This document shows, piece after piece, positions 53,857-63,196 of a stretch of DNA of 64,000 nucleotides. The notes below the pieces were generated by a model, which was given only the letters and a program-made list of their open reading frames with translations, was not told the origin of the DNA and searched no databases. This stretch comes from Terrabacter sp. MAHUQ-38. GTDB taxonomy: Bacteria > Actinomycetota > Actinomycetes > Actinomycetales > Dermatophilaceae. Position 1 is the stretch's first letter. Every line of letters starts with the position of its first letter. The DNA lies in NCBI RefSeq assembly GCF_014518425.1, contig NZ_JACVCU010000001.1:1-64000 (forward strand), given 5' to 3'. Position numbers and translations under genes: made by a program.

Positions 53857-56529
53857 ATGAGCTTCTGGAAGCGCAACCAGCGCGGTGCCGCCACCGATGA
53901 CACCGAGACCACCCCCGACCTGACCGGCGAGCCGGAGGGCGCACGCACCCCCCACGCGAACGAGCTGCACATGACCGCCGCTCACCGCAACCTCGTCGTC
54001 GACTCCGACGGCACGTGGGCCTACTACTTGCTCGAGGACGAGAACTGGCTCTACACAACCCCGGGCCACCGCGCCACGGTCATGCGCCAGCAGACGTTCC
54101 GCTGGGCCGAGCTCGTCGGCAGCCGCGTGAAGATGTACGGCGCCACATCGCCGCTCAACACCAAGGCCGCGGCCGCCACCCTCGACGCCGAGCACCCGCT
54201 CACCGACGCTGCCAACGTCGCCCGCGCCCGCTCGTTCCGCCTCCCGGCCATCGACGGGGCATGGTCCTTCCCCGACTACCTCATCGACATGCAGGTGCGC
54301 ATGAAGGACTACGAGGCGCGCCGGTCAGTCGTGCTGCTCGCGGTGCGCGTCACAGAGGCCAAGGTCAAGGCCGACGAACTGCCCCACCTGCTCTCGTCCC
54401 GCCCGCTCGGTGACTCCCGCGGCGTCCTCGAGACCTACCGGCAGAAGCTCCGTCAGGTCACCGCCTCGGTGGCCGGCGACAGCTGGCAGGCGCGCCCAGC
54501 GCGTCCGCGGGTCATCGCGTGGTTCATGCACTCCGCGCTCGGCCTCGGCTCGCCCGTCCCGTCGCTGCTCCTCGACGCCTGCGCGGACGGCTGGGACGGC
54601 GACGACCTGCCCGGCTTCACGAACCCGGTCTACGCGACCCACAATCCGTATGCCGCCTCGACGACGGTCCGCGTCGTGCGCAACGTCACGGACCATACGA
54701 GCCACGTCGTGATGCTGCACGCGTCGAAGTTCGGCCGTCGCGACCTCGACAACCAGGGCCTCGAGCCGTGGCTGTCTTGGCTGTCCAACAGCGCCCCGTG
54801 CCCGACGCGCTGGGTGCTCGACTTCGACGTGGTCCCCGGCGAGGACCTCAAGGAGCAGGCCGACTACTGGCGCCGTCTCGGTATCGACCAGGACGAGCAC
54901 TTCCGCTCCCACGGGGAGGAGCCGCCCGCCGAGGTCGGTCGCGCGATCGCTCGCTCCCGCGAGGTCCTCGACGAGGTCTCCACCGGTGACGTCGCCATGG
55001 CCCCGCGCGCCCGAGGCGTCGTGCTCGTCGGCGTCGTCGGCGACACCGAGGACGAGGCGCGCGAGCACGCCCGGAAGCTCATGTCGGCGGCCGCGGAGAA
55101 GCAGCAGATCATCCTCACGCACGACTATGCGCAGTGGGAGTCCTACCGGAGCCTGTGCCCTGGTGAGCCCGTGCGTCGCACGGGCCACGTCACTCGGCAG
55201 CCGTGCTACTTCGTCGGGCCCGCGGTGCCCAACGCGTCGCCGTCATTCGGTGACTCTTCCGGCATGTACGTCGGTCCGATCGCCGGAGGGCACGACGTGT
55301 TCCTGTTCGATCCGCACGGCGGCACGCGCCGCGGCGGCTCCGGCATGTTCGCAATCGGCGGCGACCAGGGCGCCGGCAAGTCGACGCTCATGGGCGCGAT
55401 CGCGCACCACAGCGCGATGCTCGGCATGCGCACCGTCCTGAGCGACCCGGCCGGGCACCTGTTCAAGCTCACCCAGATGCCGACACTCAAGGCGAACGCG
55501 CGGCACCTGGACCTGCAGCACGTCAAGCCCGGGACGCTCTCGCCGACGCTCGACCCCGAGCCGAGCCGGGAGGCGTACTCCACCGCCGAGGACTTCCAAG
55601 CGGCCATCATCGCGGCGAAGCAGGAGCGTCGGAGCCTGCTCGTCGAGACGTTCCGGTCGCTCCTGCCGCACGAGATGATCGCCTACGACGCCGGTGGCGC
55701 CGTGGCCCGTGCGATCACCGGCGCAATCGGCAGGGTTGGTGGCGACTTCGGCGAGGATCCGTGGCGTTACCTCGCGGTCATGCGCGAGCACTATGGCGAG
55801 GCCGGGCGGGACGTCGCCGACGCCCTCGAGTCCCGAGCCGAGTTCCGCGACGGAGCGCTCGTGTTCCAGCCCAAGGGGCAGGACGTCGACCCGGACTACT
55901 ACCGCGCGCTCATGGATCAGGCGGTGCTCACCGTCGTCACCCTCAAGGGTGTCGCGCACCCGCCGGCTGGCAGCCTCGACCGTGCCGCGTGGACCGACGA
56001 GCAGCGTCAGGCCGTCCCGATTCTCAACCTCGCGGCCCGGTTCGCCTCGCGCGCGATGTACCTCGACCGGAAGCCGAAGGTCATCGGCAACGACGAGCTC
56101 GGCATCCAGGCGGCGGCCGGATCCGCGCACGCCGCGTTCCTCTCCCGCGGCTCAGTTGAGACGCGGCGCACCAACACGCTGTTCATGCTCCTGTTCCAGA
56201 ACCCGAACATGCTCCTTCGCATCGACGATGAGATTCCGAACCTCATCGGCGCCGCGGCGATCGGGCGCATGGAGGAGGAGGTCGCCGTGCGCGCACTGCG
56301 CCTGCTGCGCCTCAAGGAGGGCTTCGGCTACGAGCAGGACATCGCGACCCTGCCCAAGGGCGGGTTCCTCTGGCGCGACTGGTCGGGCAGGCACCGTCAG
56401 GTGCAGGTCGACCAGGGCTGGTGGCACGAGCAGCTGCTCGACGCCCTCGACACGAACGCTGAGGGTCGCCACCGCGCCTACGACACGTCGGCCGGTCGCG
56501 ACGCGATCTTCGAGGGAGCGGTCGCGTGA
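53857..56529 (+). CDS. VirB4-type ATPase of a type IV secretion system
   Basis: An 890-residue ATPase. Walker A GGDQGAGKSTLM lies at about residues 501-512, and a Walker B-like acidic segment (PKVIGNDELG) at about 740-750. The long N-terminal region (residues 1-480) interacts with the inner-membrane complex. It powers assembly and DNA transfer at the cytoplasmic membrane. ATG 53857 follows the VirB3-like gene by 16 bp with GAGGCAAGGG upstream. The following GTG overlaps its stop codon. Confidence 0.88.
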   Translation: MSFWKRNQRGAATDDTETTPDLTGEPEGARTPHANELHMTAAHRNLVVDSDGTWAYYLLEDENWLYTTPGHRATVMRQQTFRWAELVGSRVKMYGATSPLNTKAAAATLDAEHPLTDAANVARARSFRLPAIDGAWSFPDYLIDMQVRMKDYEARRSVVLLAVRVTEAKVKADELPHLLSSRPLGDSRGVLETYRQKLRQVTASVAGDSWQARPARPRVIAWFMHSALGLGSPVPSLLLDACADGWDGDDLPGFTNPVYATHNPYAASTTVRVVRNVTDHTSHVVMLHASKFGRRDLDNQGLEPWLSWLSNSAPCPTRWVLDFDVVPGEDLKEQADYWRRLGIDQDEHFRSHGEEPPAEVGRAIARSREVLDEVSTGDVAMAPRARGVVLVGVVGDTEDEAREHARKLMSAAAEKQQIILTHDYAQWESYRSLCPGEPVRRTGHVTRQPCYFVGPAVPNASPSFGDSSGMYVGPIAGGHDVFLFDPHGGTRRGGSGMFAIGGDQGAGKSTLMGAIAHHSAMLGMRTVLSDPAGHLFKLTQMPTLKANARHLDLQHVKPGTLSPTLDPEPSREAYSTAEDFQAAIIAAKQERRSLLVETFRSLLPHEMIAYDAGGAVARAITGAIGRVGGDFGEDPWRYLAVMREHYGEAGRDVADALESRAEFRDGALVFQPKGQDVDPDYYRALMDQAVLTVVTLKGVAHPPAGSLDRAAWTDEQRQAVPILNLAARFASRAMYLDRKPKVIGNDELGIQAAAGSAHAAFLSRGSVETRRTNTLFMLLFQNPNMLLRIDDEIPNLIGAAAIGRMEEEVAVRALRLLRLKEGFGYEQDIATLPKGGFLWRDWSGRHRQVQVDQGWWHEQLLDALDTNAEGRHRAYDTSAGRDAIFEGAVA

Positions 56530-58499
56530 AGCTCCGTCTCCGCTCGCGCCGCGCGGTCGTCGCGCTCGCGCTCTCGGTCGCAACACTGCTCGGCGGCGGC
56601 GCCACGGCCGCGTGGGCGATCGACATTCCATCCGGCAACGACTGCATGGTCCCGCCGGACCCGGAGCGCCCCAACATCGGGACGGCCGGCGATTGGGACG
56701 CTGGCCCGGCCAAGCCGACCCCCGGCAACCCGTTTGCTGCGCCGACGGCCGGCAAGCCGCAGCCGACGATCTATGACACCTACGGCTACGGCGGCCTGCA
56801 CGTGCAGCGCGCCGACCCCGGCTGCAACCCGGTCCCATCGTGGTCCGACACCGAGAACTCCTGGGCGAACGGCCTGCTCGACTGGACCGAGGGCGCCGTC
56901 GCACTGTCCGTGATGCTCTACCGCGCCGCCATGTCCTCGCCGCTCGGCGTGGTGTTCGAGCCGCTGCAGGAAGGGCTCAGGAGCATGCTCGGCAGCGCGA
57001 TCTTCGTGCCGCTCGTCGGTGTCGTGTTCATCGGGACCGCGCTGCTGCTCGCCTTCCGCGCCGCGCGGGCGAAGGTTGGGGAGACCGCGAGCACTCTCGC
57101 CAAGAGCACGCTCATACTCACGGTGGGCATGTTCACCGTGCTGATGGCGGTGCCGCTGGGCAACGCCGTCGACAAGGGCATGACGACGCTCATCAGCTCG
57201 GCCGCGAACACCGGCGTCCTCGACGGCAGCGTGGACCCCTCCGACGCGCTCGGCGGCACCGCGCACAACTCGCTGCTCTACAACACGTGGCTGCAGATGA
57301 CGTTCGGCAGCGGCAAGCAGAATGCTGCGGCCGCAAAGGAGTTCGGCGGTCCGCTGTTCATGGCGTCCACGTTCTCGCGTGACGAGCAGGCCCGCATCGA
57401 CAAGGACCCGTCCATCGCCGGGGACCTCTCGGATCAGAAGCGCGACGACTACAAGAAGGTCCTCACCGAGATCAAGGAGAAGTATCCGCAGCCCTACGAG
57501 TATGTCGCCGGCAACCACACGGGCGAGCAGCTTTCGTTCGCGCTCGTCGCGTTTCTGGCCGCGGTCGTCTCGCTCCTGTTCATCGTGGTGGCGCTGCTCA
57601 AGCTCATCTACGCCATGGCCGTGACCCGCATCATGGTCGGCATCTTCCCGGCAGTCGCGACCGCCGCGGTGTTCCCGCGCTTCCAGCACCTTGCCCTCAA
57701 CGTGTTCGGCATCATGTGGGACGCGATCGTGAAGGCGCTCTACTTCGGCCTCGCAGTGGTGGTGTTCGTGGGGTTCGGCATCGGCGGCATCCTGTCCCCG
57801 GCGACGACGATGCACCCGCTCCTGAAGCTCATCGCCCTGGCGGTTGCGACCTACGTCGCGTGGCGAGTCGCGAAGAGGCTCGGCATCGCCAACGATCTGC
57901 AAAAGCTGCGCCGTATTGGCCGCCGGTTCCCCGACGACGTCCGGGAGCCCCTGGGCGTCGACGAGCTCGAGGAGGTCCGGCCTTCGGGTGAGCGGCGCGT
58001 CCGCAAGCCGCAGAACGCGCAGGAGCTGTTCGACGGCACCGATTCCCCGGCCGACTACCCGCGCCGCCGGACCGACGCGTCTGACACGCGCATCCGGCAG
58101 GAGTACGTGATGACCGGCGTGCGTGAAGTCCCGCGGACCACCCCGCCGGAGGCGCTCCATCTGCCTGCGGACGCCGCCTCGAGCGGCATGAGCAAGGCCG
58201 CCGCGAGGGGCGCCGCATCGAACGCCGCGGTTGTCGGCATCGGCACCGTCGTCTCTGGCGGCACAGCCACCATCCCGCTCCTCGCGGGCGCGGCGGCCAA
58301 GGGCGCCGCAGGAGGCGCCGCCGGGCACGCCCTGCAGAGGAAGGGTGGTGCCAACGCCCCGTCTCAGGTCGTCGAGCCGTCGGCGATCTACCACCCATCG
58401 ACCACGAGCACCGTCGGGCCTGCCGAGGTTGCGCAGACGCGCGTCGTCGCCGGCAAGCGCGTCTATGACATCTACCAGGCCGCAGGAGGCAAGGCGTGA
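56526..58499 (+). CDS. VirB6-like polytopic membrane protein
   Basis: A 657-residue protein. A signal peptide (AVVALALSVATLLGGGATAA) is followed by a Cys-containing extracellular segment (residues 40-105). About five to six helices follow, including IFVPLVGVVFIGTALLLAF, TLILTVGMFTVLMAVPLGN and the pair near LVAFLAAVVSLLFIVVALLK. A long cytoplasmic tail rich in Arg and Pro ends in an Ala/Gly-rich stretch. It fits the channel-core protein VirB6/TrbL. GTG 56526 overlaps the virB4-like stop codon. Confidence 0.72.
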   Translation: MKLRLRSRRAVVALALSVATLLGGGATAAWAIDIPSGNDCMVPPDPERPNIGTAGDWDAGPAKPTPGNPFAAPTAGKPQPTIYDTYGYGGLHVQRADPGCNPVPSWSDTENSWANGLLDWTEGAVALSVMLYRAAMSSPLGVVFEPLQEGLRSMLGSAIFVPLVGVVFIGTALLLAFRAARAKVGETASTLAKSTLILTVGMFTVLMAVPLGNAVDKGMTTLISSAANTGVLDGSVDPSDALGGTAHNSLLYNTWLQMTFGSGKQNAAAAKEFGGPLFMASTFSRDEQARIDKDPSIAGDLSDQKRDDYKKVLTEIKEKYPQPYEYVAGNHTGEQLSFALVAFLAAVVSLLFIVVALLKLIYAMAVTRIMVGIFPAVATAAVFPRFQHLALNVFGIMWDAIVKALYFGLAVVVFVGFGIGGILSPATTMHPLLKLIALAVATYVAWRVAKRLGIANDLQKLRRIGRRFPDDVREPLGVDELEEVRPSGERRVRKPQNAQELFDGTDSPADYPRRRTDASDTRIRQEYVMTGVREVPRTTPPEALHLPADAASSGMSKAAARGAASNAAVVGIGTVVSGGTATIPLLAGAAAKGAAGGAAGHALQRKGGANAPSQVVEPSAIYHPSTTSTVGPAEVAQTRVVAGKRVYDIYQAAGGKA

Positions 58500-59242
58500 G
58501 GACGATCAAGGTCACCCTGACCCGCATCGCGGCGGCCCTCGCCCGCCGTGCCGACAGGGTCAAGGTGCGCACGACCCGGCACGGCGCCGCACACCGCGTG
58601 ATGACGTGGGTGTTCTGGAACCGGCGCAACGCGATGCGCACGCTCATCGTCACCATGGCGGTGCTCACACTGGCGGTGCTCGTGTTCACCCGCCTCACGA
58701 CGTACCGGCACGAGGTCGCGCAGTACGAGGAGCAGCTCCGGGCCGAGGCCGCGGCCAAGGTCGCCTCGGTGTCCCCGTCCGCCACGCCCAAGCCAGAGGC
58801 CACCTACCGCGAGCTCGGCAGCACCGAGGGCACTGACACCGAGGCCACAGAACCGGTGGCGGAGCCCACCACGACGCCAGCAGTGCCCACCCTCACTCCG
58901 ACCGGGCCGCCCGTCATCGCCTCCGAAATCCCCGCCGTTGAGCAGGCCCCGCGGAAGGTCGCGGGCACGTTCCTCAAGACCTGGGCCGGCGCCGCCAGCT
59001 ACCCGAACACGGGGGAATGGCTCGACACCATGGCCCCGTACACCACGCAGGCCATGCTCGACCTCTTCCGACTCACCGACGTCACCCGCGTGTCCCCGGC
59101 CAAGGTGAAGTCGATGACGTCAGTCACCACCGGCTCGACGTCCGCCGTCGACGCATCCATGAGTGACGGGCAGATTCTTTCCGTCACGCTCGAGGTCATC
59201 GACGGACGGTGGAAGGTCACCGACCTCGACGAGGCGCAGTGA
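58496..59242 (+). CDS. VirB8/TcpC-like single-pass transfer protein
   Basis: A 248-residue protein. A basic cytoplasmic start is followed by one helix (TLIVTMAVLTLAVLVFT, about residues 48-66), a Pro/Thr-rich linker (about 95-150) and an extracellular NTF2-like domain of about 90 residues ending in VTLEVIDGRWKVTDLDEAQ. This is the plan of TcpC/VirB8 proteins, which scaffold Gram-positive conjugation machines. The GTG overlaps the previous stop codon. Confidence 0.65.
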   Translation: MRTIKVTLTRIAAALARRADRVKVRTTRHGAAHRVMTWVFWNRRNAMRTLIVTMAVLTLAVLVFTRLTTYRHEVAQYEEQLRAEAAAKVASVSPSATPKPEATYRELGSTEGTDTEATEPVAEPTTTPAVPTLTPTGPPVIASEIPAVEQAPRKVAGTFLKTWAGAASYPNTGEWLDTMAPYTTQAMLDLFRLTDVTRVSPAKVKSMTSVTTGSTSAVDASMSDGQILSVTLEVIDGRWKVTDLDEAQ

Positions 59243-60312
59243 AGAAGCCTCTGCTCCTGACGGCCGGGGTGCTCACCGCCCCGGCCGTCCTGTTCGCCTT
59301 CCTGGTCGCGGGAACCCCGCGGCCCGGGCAGGTGCAGGCCGACGCCGCGCCCGGCACGTGTGTCGTGCCCGCCTCGAACCAGCGCGTCCCGCAATCGGAC
59401 GCACGCGACCGGAACTGGACCACCATCATCGAGCGCGGCATCGCCAAGAAGATCCCCGGACGCGGCATCCAGATCGCCCTCGCGGTGACGCTCGTCGAGT
59501 CCACCGGCCTGAATTACGCCTCGCGCAAGGTCCCCGAGTCGCTGCGCTACCCGAACGACGGCATCGTGCCCGGCGACCACCTATCCATCAACCTGTTCCA
59601 GCAGCAGGTCGGCATGGGATGGTTCGACACCATCGAGAACGGCATGAGAGTCCCCGTCGCGGCCGACTCGTTCTACGACCACCTGCTCAAGGTGAACGGA
59701 TGGCAGGTCATGTCGTTCGGCGCGGCCGCCCAAGCGGTGCAGCGCTCGGCGTTCCCGTCGCGATACGGCAAACGGCAGGCCGAGGCTGTCGCGATTTACA
59801 ACCGGCTGATCGGCTCTGCTGCGCCCGTGGTGCCGGCCGTCGCCACCGCCGGCCCCAACATCGACGAGTGCAAACAGGAGACTTCCGGGCCCGTCGCAAT
59901 CTCCGGCCGGTGGGCCAACCCGCTCAAGCCCGCGGCATACGTCCTCACGTCCCCGATGGGATGGCGCGAGTTTCGCGGCATCCCCAACTTCCACAAGGGG
60001 CAGGACCTCGGCGTCCCCATCGGCACGCCCGTGCACGCCATATGTGACGGCGTCGTGGCTCGCGCGGAGTGGGACAACTACGGCGGTGGCTACCAGCTCG
60101 ACCTTGACTGCGGCGGCGACATTCTCATCAAGCTCATGCACAACGTGGGCTTCAAGGTGAAGAAGGGCGACAACGTCCACGCAGGGGACGTCGTCGCCAT
60201 CTCCGGCAACGAGGGCAACTCCACAGGGCCGCACCTGCACGTGCAGGTCGAGAAGACCGGCGAGCTCATCAATCCCGTCGCGTTCTTCGCCGATCGGGGC
60301 GTGCCGCTATGA
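59239..60312 (+). CDS. Two-domain cell-wall hydrolase (transglycosylase-like + M23 peptidase) of the secretion system
   Basis: A 357-residue secreted protein. Signal peptide (LLLTAGVLTAPAVLFAFLVA). Residues 60-200 look like a lysozyme-type domain with a candidate catalytic glutamate E87 in LAVTLVESTGLNYAS. Residues 235-350 are an M23 (LytM) peptidase with zinc ligands H-x-x-x-D in FHKGQDLGVPIG and H-x-H in GPHLHVQVEK. It plays the VirB1 role, opening the wall for the channel. GTG 59239 overlaps the previous stop codon; last gene of the coupled operon. Confidence 0.88.
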   Translation: MKKPLLLTAGVLTAPAVLFAFLVAGTPRPGQVQADAAPGTCVVPASNQRVPQSDARDRNWTTIIERGIAKKIPGRGIQIALAVTLVESTGLNYASRKVPESLRYPNDGIVPGDHLSINLFQQQVGMGWFDTIENGMRVPVAADSFYDHLLKVNGWQVMSFGAAAQAVQRSAFPSRYGKRQAEAVAIYNRLIGSAAPVVPAVATAGPNIDECKQETSGPVAISGRWANPLKPAAYVLTSPMGWREFRGIPNFHKGQDLGVPIGTPVHAICDGVVARAEWDNYGGGYQLDLDCGGDILIKLMHNVGFKVKKGDNVHAGDVVAISGNEGNSTGPHLHVQVEKTGELINPVAFFADRGVPL

Positions 60313-60343
60313 CGCGCACTTTTCCGTCAGACATACTCCCTCC

Positions 60344-60763
60344 ATGTCCGAGGAAGGCCGCGCCAGAGTGCAACTGACCGCCGAGGAGTCCCGCGCGGCG
60401 GCCTGCGCAGCAGTCGCAAACTCGATGCCTCCCCGGATGCGCAACGTGATCGCAGCCTCAGCCACATGGCCCACGAAGGACCGGGTCGCTGACGTCGCGT
60501 TCATGATCGAGACGCGGATGGCGAACCAGGCGGACCTCGACCGAACGCTCCCGTGGTGGGAGGCATCCGGCGCCGCGGTCACCGCCGCGCTGGTTGACGT
60601 GAGCGGCACTGAGCAAGGGCTCGCGTCGCACATCATCGGGGCCGTCGTCGAGGCGCGGATCCTCGCTGGACAACCCCTCGCCGAGGACCTCGTGCTCCGC
60701 TGGGGAGAGCGAGCAGCCGCATGGATCGACGGCAACCAGTCGTCGCACAAGGAGGCCCGGTGA
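60344..60763 (+). CDS. Hypothetical element protein
   Basis: A 139-residue helical protein (AAACAAVANSMPPRMRNVIA, VADVAFMIETRMANQADLDR, AAVTAALVDVSGTEQGLASH). It lies 31 bp after the hydrolase, and its stop codon overlaps the next start codon. Function unknown; conserved position beside transfer genes suggests an element-maintenance role. Confidence 0.65.
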   Translation: MSEEGRARVQLTAEESRAAACAAVANSMPPRMRNVIAASATWPTKDRVADVAFMIETRMANQADLDRTLPWWEASGAAVTAALVDVSGTEQGLASHIIGAVVEARILAGQPLAEDLVLRWGERAAAWIDGNQSSHKEAR

Positions 60764-61245
60764 CGTCCGACATGGACGCTGCGATCGTCGAGCTGCGTGC
60801 CGCGTGCAGGCGCGCGTACGAGGCGCAGAAGGCGAAGGACGCCGCGCTCAAGAAGCGCAAGCAGGTCGCGGAGCAGACATGGAAGTCACTGCACGAGCTC
60901 GGCCCAACCAACATCGCGAAGCAGATGGGCATGGAGAGCAGCCGCGCTGTGGTGCGAGCCCTCACGGCCGACCTCCAACCCAGGCCTCCTCGCGGCCCTC
61001 GCAGTGACGTGACCCTGACCCGCCGCCAAGCCGATGCTGTGACCCGGCTGCGCGATGCGCTCGTAGCCGTCGACAACGCCAACAAGGAACACACCGCGGC
61101 CCTCGATGAGCGATGGTTCACGATCCGTCGCACATGGCCCGTTCTTGCCCCGATGGGACAGCGGGCGATCGCACGCGCCGTCGGAGGCGGTTACGTCGGC
61201 GAATCGACCATCAGCGTCACCACGACCGACCTACGCAGGGCCTAG
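60760..61245 (+). CDS. Hypothetical helical protein
   Basis: A 161-residue protein. An early coiled-coil (YEAQKAKDAALKKRKQVAEQ) is followed by two repeated helix-turn-helix-like parts: LGPTNIAKQMGMESSRAVVR and MGQRAIARAVGGGYVGESTI. GTG 60760 overlaps the previous stop codon. It may bind DNA. Confidence 0.62.
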   Translation: MTSDMDAAIVELRAACRRAYEAQKAKDAALKKRKQVAEQTWKSLHELGPTNIAKQMGMESSRAVVRALTADLQPRPPRGPRSDVTLTRRQADAVTRLRDALVAVDNANKEHTAALDERWFTIRRTWPVLAPMGQRAIARAVGGGYVGESTISVTTTDLRRA

Positions 61246-61557
61246 GAGGACGCGATGTTCGGGGTTCCATCGCTTCCCACCAGGGCGTGGCCACCGAGGG
61301 CACAGGCGGCGGGCCCGCTGGTGAGCCCGTCGCCGTCCTGCCGGTCGACGAGGACGGTGCCTGGCCGACGGCGTATCAGCCGGCGTCGGCTCCGTGCGCG
61401 AGAGCTTCGACGAGGTCCTCGGCGACATGCTGTCGAACCGCTGAACGACGACAGCCGCCGTCACTGACGGCCGCTGTCGGAGGCGAGACGTAGCGTCAGC
61501 TTCGCGACCAGATCGCAGTGCCGGCCGCGGCGCCCCACGCCACAGAAGCGGCCAGCA
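61246..61557. other. No confident gene
   Basis: The 200 bp after 61245 contain fragments of reading frames in all three frames (for example SVRESFDEVLGDMLSNR ending at 61444), which suggests a broken gene. No complete gene is supported. Confidence 0.4.
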
Positions 61558-61594
61558 CAGAGCCCCCGCCCCCCATCTCGGGGCGGGGGCTCTT
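61558..61594 (+). terminator. Intrinsic terminator
   Basis: AGAGCCCCCGCCCC and GGGGCGGGGGCTCT pair around a 7-nt loop and are followed by TCTTCTT. It probably ends the secretion operon transcript. Confidence 0.82.
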
Positions 61595-61717
61595 CTTGAT
61601 GCAGCTCGCGCGACGGCCATCCCCGACCCGAGCGCGAAGGCGCCCGTCCGCCCCAACCGCCACCCGGGCGGGGCCACTTGACCACTCCTCGCAAGATGGG
61701 CGCGTCTGAGTGTGCGG

Positions 61718-61912
61718 TCAGTACAAGTTGGCGTCCTCGACGGGCCGGTAGAGGCCGGTCTGCCACCTGCGGTCGAGGCGTGCTGCGACGGCTGCGAGCC
61801 CGTCCGGGCAGCCGAGCCAGCGGATGACGAGCCAATACGTCCAGCTGGGCAGCCCGTCGATGATGAAGCAGGCGTGGTCGAGAGCGTTGACGATGAGGCG
61901 CTTGGCGCGCAT
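61718..61912 (-). CDS. Small hypothetical protein
   Basis: A 64-residue protein: MRAKRLIVNALDHACFIIDG, then a Trp-rich helix (SWTYWLVIRWLG) and AAVAARLDRRWQTGLY. The strong AGGAGT site upstream of ATG 61912 supports translation. Family unknown. Confidence 0.6.
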   Translation of the reverse strand: MRAKRLIVNALDHACFIIDGLPSWTYWLVIRWLGCPDGLAAVAARLDRRWQTGLYRPVEDANLY

Positions 61913-61978
61913 GGTGACTCCTGGGTTTGAGGCCCGTGCCCGCCTGTCGGGCTCAGGCTGGGAGCCGCCGCGCCGTCC

Positions 61979-62227
61979 TCATTGTGATGACGATACCGCT
62001 GGCGCGCCACGCCCACGGCGTTCCACCCCTGCCTGGTCAAGCGCACGCCGCACCGCCGACTGCGAGCGGCCTGTCAGCTGGGCGAGTTCATGGATCGAGC
62101 GGCCGGCCGCATACTGCGCGGCACAGAACTCGAGCAACCGCCCCCGCTGCTGGGGCGTCTGTCGGATGACAGCCGTGCCGAGGAACTCCGGGAGCACCTC
62201 AAGGGCTGGGCGGCCGGGGTATGGCAT
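61979..62227 (-). CDS. Helix-turn-helix protein
   Basis: An 82-residue protein. The helix-turn-helix is YAAGRSIHELAQLTGRSQSA followed by VRRALDQAGV, in the style of the short regulators of actinobacterial conjugative elements. It could control transfer or maintenance genes. Confidence 0.72.
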   Translation of the reverse strand: MPYPGRPALEVLPEFLGTAVIRQTPQQRGRLLEFCAAQYAAGRSIHELAQLTGRSQSAVRRALDQAGVERRGRGAPAVSSSQ

Positions 62228-62300
62228 GCGACGACCGTACCCACCAACGCACGCGCGTCCGCGCCAACCGTGACGGTGAGCGAGATGCTAGCTCAGATGG

Positions 62301-62906
62301 TCAGTACACCCGGCGATCGCGGCAGGCGTTCCACTCATCCCTGCTCAGGGTGTGCCCACGCAGGACCTGCGAGTTCCTCGTGAGCTTGAGGGTGCTCGCA
62401 CCCGCCCAGTTGACCGCCTCGACGCGTGGTCCGTGCAGGTCGAAGACGGCTTCGATTGCGGGCAGCAGGTCGGTATCTCGACTCACGACCATCGCGACAT
62501 CGAAGGCGTTCTTCGTGGCTAGAGCCACCAGGTCAACCGCGAGGGCGACGTCAACGCCCTTCTCGCGCGGCCGTTCGACACAGCCGTCCTGACCCCAGTC
62601 TTGGGGATACCAAAGTGGTCGCCGCTTCACGAGAACTCGTGCGTCGGATTGCCACTGCGAGGCTTGGCGGTCGCTCACCTGCGCGAGCCGGGCCTCCTTG
62701 CGCGGATCTGGCCTCCCCCTGTAGACCCGAACCTGCTTGAGATCGCCGCCAGGCGCCCGCTTGGCGATCGCGCTCAGCGCAACCTTGAGCGGGTCGAGGG
62801 TGCAGTCGCTGAGGTCGTCGCCGAAACTGCAGAAGGACCGGTGGGCGCTGTTGTGGGCGTTCTGGTAGTCGATGAACACAACGACCGAAGGCGCGCCGGC
62901 CAACAT
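62301..62906 (-). CDS. NYN-domain (PIN-like) ribonuclease-fold protein
   Basis: A 201-residue protein of the NYN family. Acidic residues for metal binding are in VVFIDYQNAHN, EKGVDVALAVDLVALA and SRDTDLLPAIEAVFD, in the usual order. Such proteins cut RNA or act in RNA turnover; here the target is unknown. A terminator-like hairpin lies between its probable promoter and ATG 62906. Confidence 0.85.
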   Translation of the reverse strand: MLAGAPSVVVFIDYQNAHNSAHRSFCSFGDDLSDCTLDPLKVALSAIAKRAPGGDLKQVRVYRGRPDPRKEARLAQVSDRQASQWQSDARVLVKRRPLWYPQDWGQDGCVERPREKGVDVALAVDLVALATKNAFDVAMVVSRDTDLLPAIEAVFDLHGPRVEAVNWAGASTLKLTRNSQVLRGHTLSRDEWNACRDRRVY

Positions 62907-63196
62907 TGCCCCCTGAAAGAAAACGCCCCGCCAGTCCCCTTGCGGGGAGGGCGGGGAGGAATGACTCGAAGATAGCCACGTCCCGCGTGATCCGTAACCA
63001 CTTCACGCTTGCAATGTGATGTAGATCACACCGTCGCCGGCAAGTTGTCCACAGGTTCGAATAGACGTTCGGTGTGGATAGTGCTACAAGCAGCGTCCAT
63101 GGGGCATGTCAACAGATTCATAGTAAAAAGATGACAAAGAACTCGGCCGGTCGCACCCAACGGCTGGACTCCGGAAATCGCTCAGGCGGTCTTGAG
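62907..63196. promoter_or_regulatory. Regulatory region with CRP-like palindrome and DnaA-box-like sequence
   Basis: The sequence TGTGATGTAGATCACA at 63017-63032 matches the CRP/GlxR consensus TGTGA-N6-TCACA exactly. TTGTCCACA at 63047-63055 matches the actinobacterial DnaA box. On the minus strand TTGACA (63107-63112) could be the -35 of a promoter for the NYN gene. The region is poorer in GC than its surroundings. No gene is seen. Confidence 0.5.
62919..62957 (-). promoter_or_regulatory. Terminator-like hairpin in the leader of the NYN gene
   Basis: On the minus strand CCCCGCC pairs with GGCGGGG, with a further inner TCCCCGCAAGGGGA hairpin, followed by CGTTTTCTTTC. It stands 13 nt or more before the start codon, on the same strand, as an attenuator would. 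Confidence 0.5.
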
